The translations under genes were made by a program, and so were the position numbers. 7,700 nucleotides of DNA, from contig CAMLME010000092.1 in NCBI GenBank assembly GCA_946481235.1, positions 1 through 7,700 of the forward strand, read 5' to 3'. Of the stretch, positions 1 through 6,414 are shown piece after piece (position 1 is the first letter of the stretch; the number at the start of each line of letters is the position of its first letter). The notes under the pieces are model-generated. The model did not search any database. It was given only the letters and a program-made list of their open reading frames with translations, and was not told the DNA's origin. This DNA is from an uncultured Methylobacillus sp. (GTDB lineage Bacteria; Pseudomonadota; Gammaproteobacteria; Burkholderiales; Methylophilaceae).

Positions 1-275
1 GGGTGGAACTTGAACGTGGCTTCATTGCGGTCATACACTGAAACGCCGAGGATATCGGCCGGTAGCAGATCGCTGGTGAATTGCACGCGGCGAAACTCCA
101 AACCTAGCACTTGCGCTATCACATGCGACAGCGTGGTCTTGCCCATGCCGGGCAAATCCTCGATCAACAGGTGGCCGCGTGCCAGGATACAGGCCAGCGC
201 CAGCCGGATTTGGTGATCCTTGCCGAGGATGATCTGGTTGGCGGCAGTCAGGATGCGTTGCGTGGTGTCGTTCAT
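1..275 (-). CDS. MoxR-family AAA+ ATPase, N-terminal part (runs off the left edge)
   Basis: MoxR-type AAA+ ATPases act as chaperone-like ATPases that mature or activate partner proteins, often together with VWA-domain proteins. About 91 residues are visible. The start MNDTTQRIL is followed by the P-loop LIEDLPGMGKTT (about residues 37-48, Walker lysine K46) and by the stretch RVQFTSDLLPADILG (63-77), which is a hallmark of MoxR ATPases. Walker B, sensor and arginine-finger regions lie outside the window. The ATG at 275 overlaps the TGA of the NAD(P)HX repair gene as ATGA, and no clear Shine-Dalgarno precedes it, so translation is probably coupled to that gene. MoxR genes are often followed by DUF58/VWA and transglutaminase-like genes; whether that holds here cannot be seen. 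The family call is firm, while the specific substrate is unknown. Confidence 0.93.
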   Translation of the reverse strand, partial: MNDTTQRILTAANQIILGKDHQIRLALACILARGHLLIEDLPGMGKTTLSHVIAQVLGLEFRRVQFTSDLLPADILGVSVYDRNEATFKFH

Positions 276-1747
276 TCGTATTCTTGAGTGATCCAGAGAT
301 TGATGAGTTCGCGCGCTGCCAAGGCGACTTCGCTCGCCGTTAGGCCGAGCGGGCCGATGCCTTCAGCAACCAGGGCGTCTGCAGCGGCACCGTGCAGATA
401 GGTGCCGAGCAAAGCAGCCTGATCCAGTTCCATGCCTTGTGCGGCCAGCCCGCCGATGATGCCGGCCAGCGTGTCGCCCATGCCGGCGGCGGCCAGGCCG
501 GGGTTGCCGCTGGCGTTGATGAACCATTGCCCGTCCGGCATTGCGATGACGGTGCCGGCGCCCTTGAGCAGGACAATTGCCCGATATTTTTCGGAAATTT
601 GAAGTGCGCTCGCGATGCGGTCGGCTTGCACATCGACCACGCTGCAAGTCAGCAGGACCGCAGCTTCCCCAGGGTGCGGCGTGAGCAAAGTCGTGTGTTC
701 ACGCGCCGCAAGCGCTTGGCGTAACTCCTCGTTTTCCGCGAGTAGGACAAGTGCATCGGCATCCAGCACCAGGGGGGCTGGATAGTGCAATGCGCGGTGC
801 AACGCGGTATCGGCGTGGCCCGAGCGGCCGAGTCCTGGCCCCGCGACGAGGGCTGTCAGGTGGTTGAGATCAAGAAGGGATTTTCCGTCGCGTAGCATCA
901 ACTCCGGCTGAACAGGGTCGACGGCCGGCGCATTTTCAGCCAGCAGGCCCGCATACACGCGGCCGGCGCCTATCAGCAGCGCGGCCCGAGCCGCCAGCAA
1001 GGTCGCGCCGACCATGGCCGTGTCGCCGCCCAGCACGCCGATGCTGCCGTTGCTGCCTTTGTGGCTGTTGCGCAGGCGCGGTGGGGGCAGGGCGGGAATT
1101 TCGTTCAGCAGCCAGCCTTGCGGATGCGCAACCGCGCCGGTATCGACGCCGAGATCGCTGAAATGCACGGTGCCGGCGCAATCCACGCCGTCCAGCGTGA
1201 ACAGCCCCGGTTTCAGCCCGAGGAAAGTAAGCGTGTGATCGGCTATGACAGCTTCGCCCAGCACGCGCCCGGTGTTGGCGCACAGTCCGCTGGGGATGTC
1301 GATGGCGAGTACCGGCGCTTCCATGGCGTTGATCTGGCGCACGAGGTCGGGATAGTTGCCATGCAGCGATTTGGCAAGGCCGATGCCGAAAAGGCCGTCG
1401 ATAATCAGGTCGTAGGTTTTTTCAGGCAACGTGGAAAGCAGCTCGCCGCCTGCATCGAGCCAGGCGCGGCAGGCTGCTGCGGCATCGGACGGCAGCCGGT
1501 CTGGATCGCCGGCAAAAAACACATCGACATGCAACCACCAGGATTTGAGATAACGCGCCGCAACGAAAGCATCACCGCCGTTATTGCCGGGGCCGGCGAC
1601 GATAAGGATAGAGTAGGCCTCATCCGGCAGCAGTTCCTTCGTCAGCGTCGCGACAGCCAGTCCGGCTTTTTCCATCAGCCCGGCGGTGCCGTGCGCCTGC
1701 TCGATGGCGCGTATCTCGCTGGTGCGAAAAAGCGGCGGAATCATCAT
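272..1747 (-). CDS. nnr: Bifunctional NAD(P)HX epimerase / ADP-dependent NAD(P)HX dehydratase
   Basis: This enzyme repairs NADHX and NADPHX, the hydrated forms of NAD(P)H. The N-terminal YjeF_N domain interconverts the R and S epimers, and the C-terminal ribokinase-like domain dehydrates the S form using ADP. At 491 residues it has the usual length of the fused bacterial protein. Epimerase marks are GPGNNGGDAFVAARYL (52-67), IIDGLFGIGL (115-124) and AIDIPSG (148-154). Dehydratase marks are HKGSNGSIGVLGG (229-241), AGPGLGR (302-308), LDADAL (328-333), TPHPGEAAVL (356-365), LLKGAGTVI (393-401), and NPGLAAAGMGDTLAG (415-429) with the likely catalytic aspartate D425. Two ATG codons stand in tandem at 1747 and 1744. 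The first overlaps the upstream psiE stop as ATGA and is chosen, as no strong ribosome site separates them. All key motifs are present, so it should be active in the cytoplasm. It is often found next to tsaE in other bacteria, but not here. Confidence 0.96.
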   Translation of the reverse strand: MMIPPLFRTSEIRAIEQAHGTAGLMEKAGLAVATLTKELLPDEAYSILIVAGPGNNGGDAFVAARYLKSWWLHVDVFFAGDPDRLPSDAAAACRAWLDAGGELLSTLPEKTYDLIIDGLFGIGLAKSLHGNYPDLVRQINAMEAPVLAIDIPSGLCANTGRVLGEAVIADHTLTFLGLKPGLFTLDGVDCAGTVHFSDLGVDTGAVAHPQGWLLNEIPALPPPRLRNSHKGSNGSIGVLGGDTAMVGATLLAARAALLIGAGRVYAGLLAENAPAVDPVQPELMLRDGKSLLDLNHLTALVAGPGLGRSGHADTALHRALHYPAPLVLDADALVLLAENEELRQALAAREHTTLLTPHPGEAAVLLTCSVVDVQADRIASALQISEKYRAIVLLKGAGTVIAMPDGQWFINASGNPGLAAAGMGDTLAGIIGGLAAQGMELDQAALLGTYLHGAAADALVAEGIGPLGLTASEVALAARELINLWITQEYE

Positions 1748-2214
1748 TGGCTATTATCGCGTCCGTTGCCGAGGCTCTGGGAGTAGCGCACGATTCCGAA
1801 GGTGAGGGCCAGCATCAGCGCGCCGCCCACCCACATCATCAGGTCCTCCAGCGTCGGGGAAGCGTCCTGCACCGGCAGCACGATGATCTTGCGCACCATG
1901 ACCACCAAGGCGACTTCGATAAAGGTTTCCACCTCCAGTTTGCTGCCGCGCAGGTAACGGATTTCGGCGGTGATGAGCGCCGAAATGATCCACAGCAGCA
2001 TCAGGGTACCCAGGGCGTGCAGAAAGCCGTGCACCAGGTTGTGCGCGCTGGCCGCCTGCCGCACGTCCTGCCAGAACAGCCAGGTGAACATCAGCACCGA
2101 AATGGCCAGTGCCAGCCCGATAATGATATGCGCGATGCCGTTCAGCCAGACCATGGCCTTGACGGTAAATCGGTTGATGGCGTTGAGTTCCTGCGGGAAA
2201 TGTTCTTGTGGCAT
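1744..2214 (-). CDS. PsiE-family (phosphate-starvation-inducible) membrane protein
   Basis: The product is a small inner-membrane protein of the PsiE family. E. coli PsiE is induced by phosphate starvation, and its biochemical role is unknown. Counted from this start it has 156 residues and four predicted membrane segments: about GIAHIIIGLALAISVLMFTW, a helix around HGFLHALGTLMLLWIISALI, a third containing FIEVALVVMVRKIIVLPV, and a fourth around MMWVGGALMLALTFGIVRY. The conserved stretch RGSKLEVETFIEVALV between helices two and three is typical of the family. The frame stays open upstream to an ATG at 2277, but that start would overlap the signal peptidase coding end by 47 bases and add a basic tail. 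The ATG at 2214 lies 16 bases after the signal peptidase stop, has a weak AGAAAG six bases ahead, and matches the family's usual start better. It overlaps the next gene by ATGA. Phosphate control is not shown by anything visible here. Confidence 0.85.
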   Translation of the reverse strand: MPQEHFPQELNAINRFTVKAMVWLNGIAHIIIGLALAISVLMFTWLFWQDVRQAASAHNLVHGFLHALGTLMLLWIISALITAEIRYLRGSKLEVETFIEVALVVMVRKIIVLPVQDASPTLEDLMMWVGGALMLALTFGIVRYSQSLGNGRDNSQ

Positions 2215-2230
2215 GCCTGGCTTTCTGTTT

Positions 2231-3091
2231 TTAGAACGAATAAATGACTTTACCCTTAATGGCTGTTTCAGGTACATACCCCCAATACCGACTATCGTTT
2301 GAATGATCCCGGTTGTCGCCCATGACGAAATACATTTTCTCAGGCACCGTCATTGTGAATTCGTTGCCTTGGATATCGCGATCATTTTGTATGTTCCAGC
2401 TGGCTGCATCGAAGGTTTCAGTAAATACATCGTAATGCTTTGTTTGGGCGAATAGATCGGACTGACTGGATAGCAACACCGGTTTGCCATTGATCAGCAA
2501 CTTCTTGGAGCGGTATTCGATGGTATCCCCGGGGAGTCCGATGATGCGCTTGAGGTAATCCATGGAGGGGTTCCGGGGAAATGAGAACACAATGGCGTCG
2601 CCTCGATTCAACCGGGCGCTCGGTGTTGTTCGATACACGTTTATGCCATAGGCCCCGTAATTGCCGTATCCCCATTTTGAAATGATGATCTGGGACTCGC
2701 GCTTGAACGAGGGCTCCATACTGGTGCTGGGTAATCTGTAGGGCTCATAGAAAAATGATCGGACAAGGAATACGGGGGCGCAGATGGCAAGATAGATTAG
2801 CAGTATTCCATACCAATGGCTGTACCACGGGCGCACGGCCGACTCTTGATAGTGTTTGGCGATCCAGAAGGTGTGTGTCGAAGAAATGATAACAATGGTC
2901 AGGTTGAGCATGCCCAGAAACGATGTCGTATCTTTACTTGCTTCAAGCAGAATGAAACCTGTCAGTACGGTAAAAACGCTCAGCAGAAAGTAAAAAATGG
3001 CCCATGTCGCTTTGCCCGCATAGAGCATCCCGGAGGGGGAAAGAAGCAACCCTAAAGCCAATGCAATCCAACGATTCGGTTTCCAGCTCAT
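2231..3091 (-). CDS. lepB: Signal peptidase I (S26 family) with an N-terminal multi-pass membrane domain
   Basis: Type I signal peptidases cut signal peptides from exported proteins on the outer face of the inner membrane with a Ser/Lys dyad. The protein has 286 residues. Family boxes are intact: PSTSMEPSF (121-129) with catalytic Ser124, RGDAIVF (163-169), DYLKRIIGLPGD (178-189) with general base Lys181, and MGDNRDHSNDSRYWG (257-271). About 110 residues precede the protease domain and hold roughly four hydrophobic segments (about 7-23, 30-49, 56-77, 91-113), more than in E. coli LepB. They begin with a pattern (LLLSPSGMLYAGK) seen in small LysM-free membrane domains fused to some S26 proteases. 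The start has AAAGG seven bases upstream. The gene is markedly AT-richer than its neighbours (131 of 300 bases G+C in five hand-counted lines). It is not in the usual lepA-lepB-rnc setting, so it may be a second, specialised peptidase rather than the housekeeping one; the symbol marks the family only. Confidence 0.9.
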   Translation of the reverse strand: MSWKPNRWIALALGLLLSPSGMLYAGKATWAIFYFLLSVFTVLTGFILLEASKDTTSFLGMLNLTIVIISSTHTFWIAKHYQESAVRPWYSHWYGILLIYLAICAPVFLVRSFFYEPYRLPSTSMEPSFKRESQIIISKWGYGNYGAYGINVYRTTPSARLNRGDAIVFSFPRNPSMDYLKRIIGLPGDTIEYRSKKLLINGKPVLLSSQSDLFAQTKHYDVFTETFDAASWNIQNDRDIQGNEFTMTVPEKMYFVMGDNRDHSNDSRYWGYVPETAIKGKVIYSF

Positions 3092-3142
3092 GGCTTGCCT
3101 TTCTTATTGGTTTTTAAGACCACTGCGTCATATTGTATGCGC

Positions 3143-4048
3143 TCAAGCACCCCAAGGCGGATTCCCTTGTCCCAGGGTATCCCACAAATGTTCCACCATG
3201 GCCTTGATGCGCGCCGCGCGCCGGGCCGCGGGTAGATAGACGGCGTAGACGTTGATTGGCGACATCGGGTAATCCTGCAGGATGGGTACCAGCTTGCCGC
3301 TGCGCAGTTCGTCGCAGATCAGGAAGGTCGGCAGCATGTCGATGCCGAGCCCGTGGACGGCGGCAAGGCGGCTCATGTCGCCGCTATTGGTGCCGATGCG
3401 GCCTTTGACCTGTATGTGGTATTCGCGGCCGTCGCGTTCGAACTTCCAGATGTTGACGTTGGGCGAGTAACTGTAGGTGAGGCAATTGTGTTGATGCAGG
3501 TCTTCCGGGTGTTGCGGTGTGCCGTGCTGTTCGAGGTAAGCGGGTGAGGCGCAGCAGACCAACTGCACGGGTGCCAGCTTGCGCGCGATCAGGCTGGTCT
3601 TGAGGTCGCCGGTGATGCGCACTGCCATGTCGATGCCATCTTCCACCAGATCCACGATGCGATCCGAAAAACTCAGTTCCAGATGCAGGTCGGGATAGCG
3701 TTTGCAAAACTCTGGAATGGTCGGAGCGATGTACTGGAGGCCGAAGCTCGTAGGCAGGCTGATGCGCAGCATGCCGCGCGGCTGGCTTTCGGAGGTGGCG
3801 GCCTGGGCTTCGGCTTCCTCGACATCGGCGAGGATGGAGCGGCAGCGGTCGTAATAATTGGTGCCGATCTCGGTCAGGTTGAGCCGCCGCGTCGAGCGCT
3901 GCAGCAATTGCGCGCCGAGGTGCTTTTCCAATTCAGCGACATGGCGCGATGCCGCCGTCGCGGAAAGATGCAATTGCTCGGCGGCGCGTGCGAACGAGCC
4001 GGTTTCAACCACGGTCGTGAAGACGCGCATTGCTTGTAGCCTGTCCAC
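3143..4048 (-). CDS. LysR-type transcriptional regulator, CrgA-like group
   Basis: This is a DNA-binding regulator, 301 residues long, the normal size for the family. A winged helix-turn-helix occupies about residues 1-60 (GSFARAAEQLHLSATAASRH, then the wing QLLQRSTRRLNLTEIG). A linker helix follows, and the ligand-binding domain runs from about 92 to 295, starting LRISLPTSFG. The start is GTG at 4048: it gives the family N-terminus MDRLQAMRVF and has AAGGAG six bases upstream, while the ATG at 4030 would cut into the first helix. It is divergent from the dioxygenase-pirin operon with 99 bases between, the classic layout for a LysR regulator that controls both itself and its neighbour. CrgA of Neisseria, in the same sequence group, is divergent from a quinone reductase gene and responds to an electrophilic lactone. 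The inducer here is unknown, and a quinone or reactive aromatic is a guess from the target genes. Confidence 0.93.
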   Translation of the reverse strand: MDRLQAMRVFTTVVETGSFARAAEQLHLSATAASRHVAELEKHLGAQLLQRSTRRLNLTEIGTNYYDRCRSILADVEEAEAQAATSESQPRGMLRISLPTSFGLQYIAPTIPEFCKRYPDLHLELSFSDRIVDLVEDGIDMAVRITGDLKTSLIARKLAPVQLVCCASPAYLEQHGTPQHPEDLHQHNCLTYSYSPNVNIWKFERDGREYHIQVKGRIGTNSGDMSRLAAVHGLGIDMLPTFLICDELRSGKLVPILQDYPMSPINVYAVYLPAARRAARIKAMVEHLWDTLGQGNPPWGA

Positions 4049-4054
4049 AGCTCA

Positions 4055-4060
4055 CTCCTT
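4055..4060 (-). promoter_or_regulatory. Shine-Dalgarno site fixing the GTG start of the LysR gene
   Basis: On the minus strand this reads AAGGAG and sits six bases before the GTG at 4048. Its strength and spacing support the GTG over the ATG six codons further in. Confidence 0.8.
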
Positions 4061-4098
4061 CACCCTATCAATTGTCCCGAAAAATGGGATTAATAATT

Positions 4099-4111
4099 TA
4101 TGAATGTCATA
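4099..4111. promoter_or_regulatory. Probable LysR-type operator (T-N11-A box) in the divergent control region
   Basis: The 13 bases TATGAATGTCATA form a perfect inverted repeat with 5-base arms (TATGA and TCATA) around a 3-base centre. They obey the T-N11-A rule for LysR-family binding sites. The box lies in the 99-base gap between the regulator and the dioxygenase operon, 37 bases from the dioxygenase start and 51 from the lysR start. It overlaps the proposed lysR -10 by two bases, which would fit autorepression. A looser dyad, TCCC-N7-GGGA at 4075-4089, could be a second contact site, since LysR proteins usually bind two sites. Binding is inferred, not shown. Confidence 0.6.
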
Positions 4112-4137
4112 TTTATCCCGGTTTAAGAAATTGTCAA
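4110..4137 (-). promoter_or_regulatory. Candidate sigma-70 promoter for the LysR gene
   Basis: On the minus strand a perfect -35 TTGACA (4137-4132) is followed after 16 bases by a poor -10, TAAATA (4115-4110). Transcription would start near 4103 and leave a leader of about 55 bases. The -10 touches the T-N11-A dyad. The -35 is convincing and the -10 is weak, so the call is tentative. No comparably good rightward promoter was found for the dioxygenase operon, as expected for an activator-dependent promoter. Confidence 0.4.
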
Positions 4138-4147
4138 ACTGCAGGAC

Positions 4148-5020
4148 ATGAAGAAGGACAGTAATTATCTCAATCGGCTGCCTGCGTTGTTTGTGCCCCA
4201 CGGCGCGCCGACTTTTGCGCTGGATCCCGGTGAAGCCGGTGCCGCGCTGGCCGATTTTGCGCGGGAGATCGTGCGGCCCAAGGCGGTGCTGGTGATTTCA
4301 GCGCATTGGGACACCGATCTGCCTACGTTCAGCGCCGCCTGCCGCCCGCAGACCATCCATGATTTTTACGGTTTTCCGCAACAGTTGTATGCGATCCGCT
4401 ACCCGGTGTGCGGTGCGGTGGCTTGGGCGATGGAGGCGCGTACCCTGCTTGAAGAAGCCGGGTTCGCAGTCGCACTCGATCCGCAGCGCGGGCTGGATCA
4501 CGGTGCCTGGGTCCCTTTGCGGATGATGTACCCGGACGCCTCGGTGCCGGTGGTGGCGATGTCCGTGCAGAGCCGTCTCGGCCCCAGGCATCATTATCGT
4601 CTGGGGCGGGCATTGGCGCCGTTGCGCGATGCCGGCGTGCTGATCGTTGCTTCCGGCAACCTGACGCACAACCTGGGGCATATCGGTGCGGGGCGGTCTG
4701 GAAACGGAATTTCGCTGGATTACGTGCCCGCGTTCCAGCAGTGGTGGCGACAGCGAGTTGAAGCAGACGATATCGAAAGTTTGCTGGATTACCGCGTGCA
4801 AGCACCCGGCGCGGTCGAAGCGCACCCTACGGAAGAGCACTTGCTGCCATTTTTTGTGGCACTGGGGGCGGGCGGAGATCGCTTTGCGCCACAAGCCGTG
4901 TACAGCGGTGTCGAATACGGCATGTTGGTCATGGACAGTTATGCGTTCTGGCCGGAAGGACATGTGCTTGCCGCTGCTGGGGAATCGAGTCACGTTTCGC
5001 AACGAAAGGAACTGCAATGA
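4148..5020 (+). CDS. DODA-type extradiol ring-cleavage dioxygenase (YgiD-like, LigB superfamily)
   Basis: Class III extradiol dioxygenases of the DODA/YgiD branch open catechol-type rings; E. coli YgiD cleaves L-DOPA at the 4,5 bond in vitro. The protein has 290 residues. Expected metal and active-site histidines are present: FVPHGAP (H18), ISAHWD (H53), LDHGAWVPL (H118), SGNLTHNLG (H174) and AHPTEEHLLPFF (H226, H231). H18, H53 and H231 match the metal-ligand positions of the family. The conserved DFYGFP (72-77) is also seen. The first gene of the rightward operon, it ends in an ATGA overlap with the pirin gene, so the two are probably translated together. The ATG at 4148 has only a badly spaced AGGA one base upstream, and no better in-frame start exists before the conserved PALFVPHG, so initiation may be weak. 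The natural substrate is unknown; L-DOPA itself is unlikely to be the main one in a bacterium. Confidence 0.92.
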   Translation: MKKDSNYLNRLPALFVPHGAPTFALDPGEAGAALADFAREIVRPKAVLVISAHWDTDLPTFSAACRPQTIHDFYGFPQQLYAIRYPVCGAVAWAMEARTLLEEAGFAVALDPQRGLDHGAWVPLRMMYPDASVPVVAMSVQSRLGPRHHYRLGRALAPLRDAGVLIVASGNLTHNLGHIGAGRSGNGISLDYVPAFQQWWRQRVEADDIESLLDYRVQAPGAVEAHPTEEHLLPFFVALGAGGDRFAPQAVYSGVEYGMLVMDSYAFWPEGHVLAAAGESSHVSQRKELQ

Positions 5021-5724
5021 TCCAGATACGCAAAGCGGATGAACGCGGCCACGCCGAGCATGGATGGCTGGAATCCTGGCACAGCTTTTCCTTTGCCGAA
5101 TATCACGATCCGGCGCACATGGGTTTTTCGGTGCTGCGTGTGATCAATGAGGATATTGTTGCGCCGGGCACGGGTTTCGGCATGCACTCGCATCGCGACA
5201 TGGAAATCGTTACCTATGTGTTGAGCGGAGCATTGCAGCATAAGGACAGCCTCGGCACGGGTGCCGTCATTAGCGCCGGCGAGGTGCAGCGCATGAGTGC
5301 GGGCACCGGCATACGGCACAGCGAATTCAATGCTTCGGAAACAGAGCCGGTGCATCTGCTGCAGATCTGGATTTTGCCCGAGCGCGCCGACATTACGCCG
5401 GGCTACGAGCAGAGGCTGATTCCAGATGAGGAAAAACGAGGTCGCTGGAAAGCGATTGCCACTCGCGATGGGCGCGATGGTTCATTAACGATTCATCAGG
5501 ATGCCGCACTCTATGCCGCGATCCTGGAAGACGGCGAACGTATCCAGTTCCGTCCCGAGCCGGGGCGCGTGCAATACCTGCAAGTCGCGCGTGGCGAGCT
5601 GTCGATGAATGGCGAGGTTCTTTCTGCCGGCGATGCCGTCGCCGTTACGGATGAAAAGGAATTAGTGCTTGCTGCATGGGGTGGCGGAGAGGTTCTGCTG
5701 TTCGATTTACCAGCCAGTTATTGA
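5017..5724 (+). CDS. Pirin-family bicupin (YhhW-like, putative quercetin 2,3-dioxygenase)
   Basis: Pirins are double-cupin proteins with one metal site; E. coli YhhW shows quercetin 2,3-dioxygenase activity in vitro. The 235-residue length is normal. The four N-terminal-cupin ligands are intact: MHSHRDMEIVTYVLSG carries H57 and H59, and GTGIRHSEFN carries H101 and E103, at the same numbering as YhhW. The family opening, with WHSFSFAEYHDP (21-32) and MGFSVLRVINED (35-46), is clear. The C-terminal cupin (about 140-232) lacks such a histidine cluster, as is usual. AAAGGA lies six bases before the ATG, and the start overlaps the dioxygenase stop as ATGA, which argues for coupled expression and a shared pathway. 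The true substrate is unknown. Flavonol or another polyphenol/quinone breakdown would fit the neighbours, but a redox-sensing role has also been proposed for pirins. Confidence 0.94.
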   Translation: MIQIRKADERGHAEHGWLESWHSFSFAEYHDPAHMGFSVLRVINEDIVAPGTGFGMHSHRDMEIVTYVLSGALQHKDSLGTGAVISAGEVQRMSAGTGIRHSEFNASETEPVHLLQIWILPERADITPGYEQRLIPDEEKRGRWKAIATRDGRDGSLTIHQDAALYAAILEDGERIQFRPEPGRVQYLQVARGELSMNGEVLSAGDAVAVTDEKELVLAAWGGGEVLLFDLPASY

Positions 5725-5750
5725 CTAATAAACGGATTTTACTTTTGACC

Positions 5751-5756
5751 AAGGAG
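5751..5756 (+). promoter_or_regulatory. Strong Shine-Dalgarno site of the YceI gene
   Basis: AAGGAG lies eight bases before the ATG at 5765, in the 40-base gap after the pirin stop. This site is better than that of the first gene of the operon, so the secreted protein may be made at a higher level. Confidence 0.7.
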
Positions 5757-5764
5757 CCATAAAA

Positions 5765-6352
5765 ATGAACAAAAAGCTGTTGAAACAACTGATCGTCGCC
5801 GCCGGATTCGCCGCACTTGGCACATCTGCATGGGCCGACACCGAGGTGTACGGCATCGACAATTCGCACAGCTTTGCCAACTGGACCATACGCCACGTCG
5901 TTTCCAAGGCGTCTGGCACTTTCACCGACATCAAGGGGAAGGTCGTCGTTGATCGTGCCGATCTGTCCAAATCCAGCGTCGATGCAAAAATCAACGTGCT
6001 GAGCGTGAGCAGCAGCCACGCCAAGCGCGACGATCACATCAAGAAGGAAGATTATCTGGACGCCGGCAAATTCTCCGAAATGCGCTTCGTCAGCACCAAG
6101 GTTGAAGCGCTCGGCCCGAACGAAGGCGTGCTTACCGGCCAGTTCACGCTGCACGGCGTGACCAAGGAGATTTCCTTCCCGTTCCGCGTGCTGGGTTACG
6201 GTCAGGACCCGTGGGGCGGCAACCGCATGGGCATCGAGGCGCATACCACGATCAAGGCTTCCGATTACGGTTTCGCCTGGCCGCTCAAGCCCAACGCACC
6301 TGTCGGCGACAACATTGAAATCACATTGCTGATCGAGGGCGTGAAGCAATAA
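5765..6352 (+). CDS. YceI-family periplasmic lipid/isoprenoid-binding protein
   Basis: YceI proteins are lipocalin-like beta barrels; structurally studied members hold a polyisoprenoid or related lipid in the central cavity. The 195-residue protein starts with a Sec signal peptide: MNKKLLKQ, then a hydrophobic core (9-20) and an AWA/DT cleavage site after about residue 24. The mature part shows the family pattern: YGIDNSHSFANWTIRHV (29-45), GTFTDIKGKVVVD (51-63), SHAKRDDHIKKEDYLDAGKF (84-103), GQFTLHGVTKEISFPFRV (125-142) and MGIEAHTTIKASDYGFAWPL (154-173). It is about the length of E. coli YceI. It is the only clearly exported product in the operon, between cytoplasmic oxidative and reductive enzymes. 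It could bind a quinone or aromatic in the periplasm, or serve envelope stress; neither is shown. The preceding gap of 40 bases holds no convincing terminator, so co-transcription with pirin is likely. Confidence 0.95.
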   Translation: MNKKLLKQLIVAAGFAALGTSAWADTEVYGIDNSHSFANWTIRHVVSKASGTFTDIKGKVVVDRADLSKSSVDAKINVLSVSSSHAKRDDHIKKEDYLDAGKFSEMRFVSTKVEALGPNEGVLTGQFTLHGVTKEISFPFRVLGYGQDPWGGNRMGIEAHTTIKASDYGFAWPLKPNAPVGDNIEITLLIEGVKQ

Positions 6353-6402
6353 GGCAGCATCACTGATCGGGTTTTTTAGCGATTATCCAGCCTACTTAAC
6401 TC

Positions 6403-6407
6403 AAGGA
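6403..6407 (+). promoter_or_regulatory. Shine-Dalgarno site of the OYE-family reductase
   Basis: AAGGA lies seven bases before the ATG at 6415 in the 62-base gap after the YceI stop. The gap also has a T6 run (6372-6377), but no GC-rich hairpin stands in front of it, so no terminator is called and read-through is expected. Confidence 0.65.
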
Positions 6408-6414
6408 ACACAAC

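Noticed and set aside
2215..2277. A longer PsiE product starting at the ATG at 2277
   Set aside because: It would overlap the signal peptidase coding end by 47 bases and add a basic 21-residue tail not expected in the family.
3132..3137. TACAAT on the minus strand as a -10 for the signal peptidase gene
   Set aside because: No recognisable -35 lies 15-19 bases upstream, and a single hexamer match in a 51-base AT-rich gap is weak evidence.
4298..5017. A 239-codon minus-strand open frame opposite the dioxygenase gene
   Set aside because: It lies opposite a clear DODA-type enzyme and has the composition of a shadow frame.
5645..6349. A 234-codon minus-strand open frame opposite the YceI gene
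   Set aside because: The plus-strand reading has a signal peptide and YceI motifs; the antisense translation resembles no family I recognise.
6353..6380. Possible intrinsic terminator after YceI, suggested by a T6 run
   Set aside because: The only dyad before the T run is a tiny ATCA-C-TGAT without a usable loop, so no stable hairpin is available.
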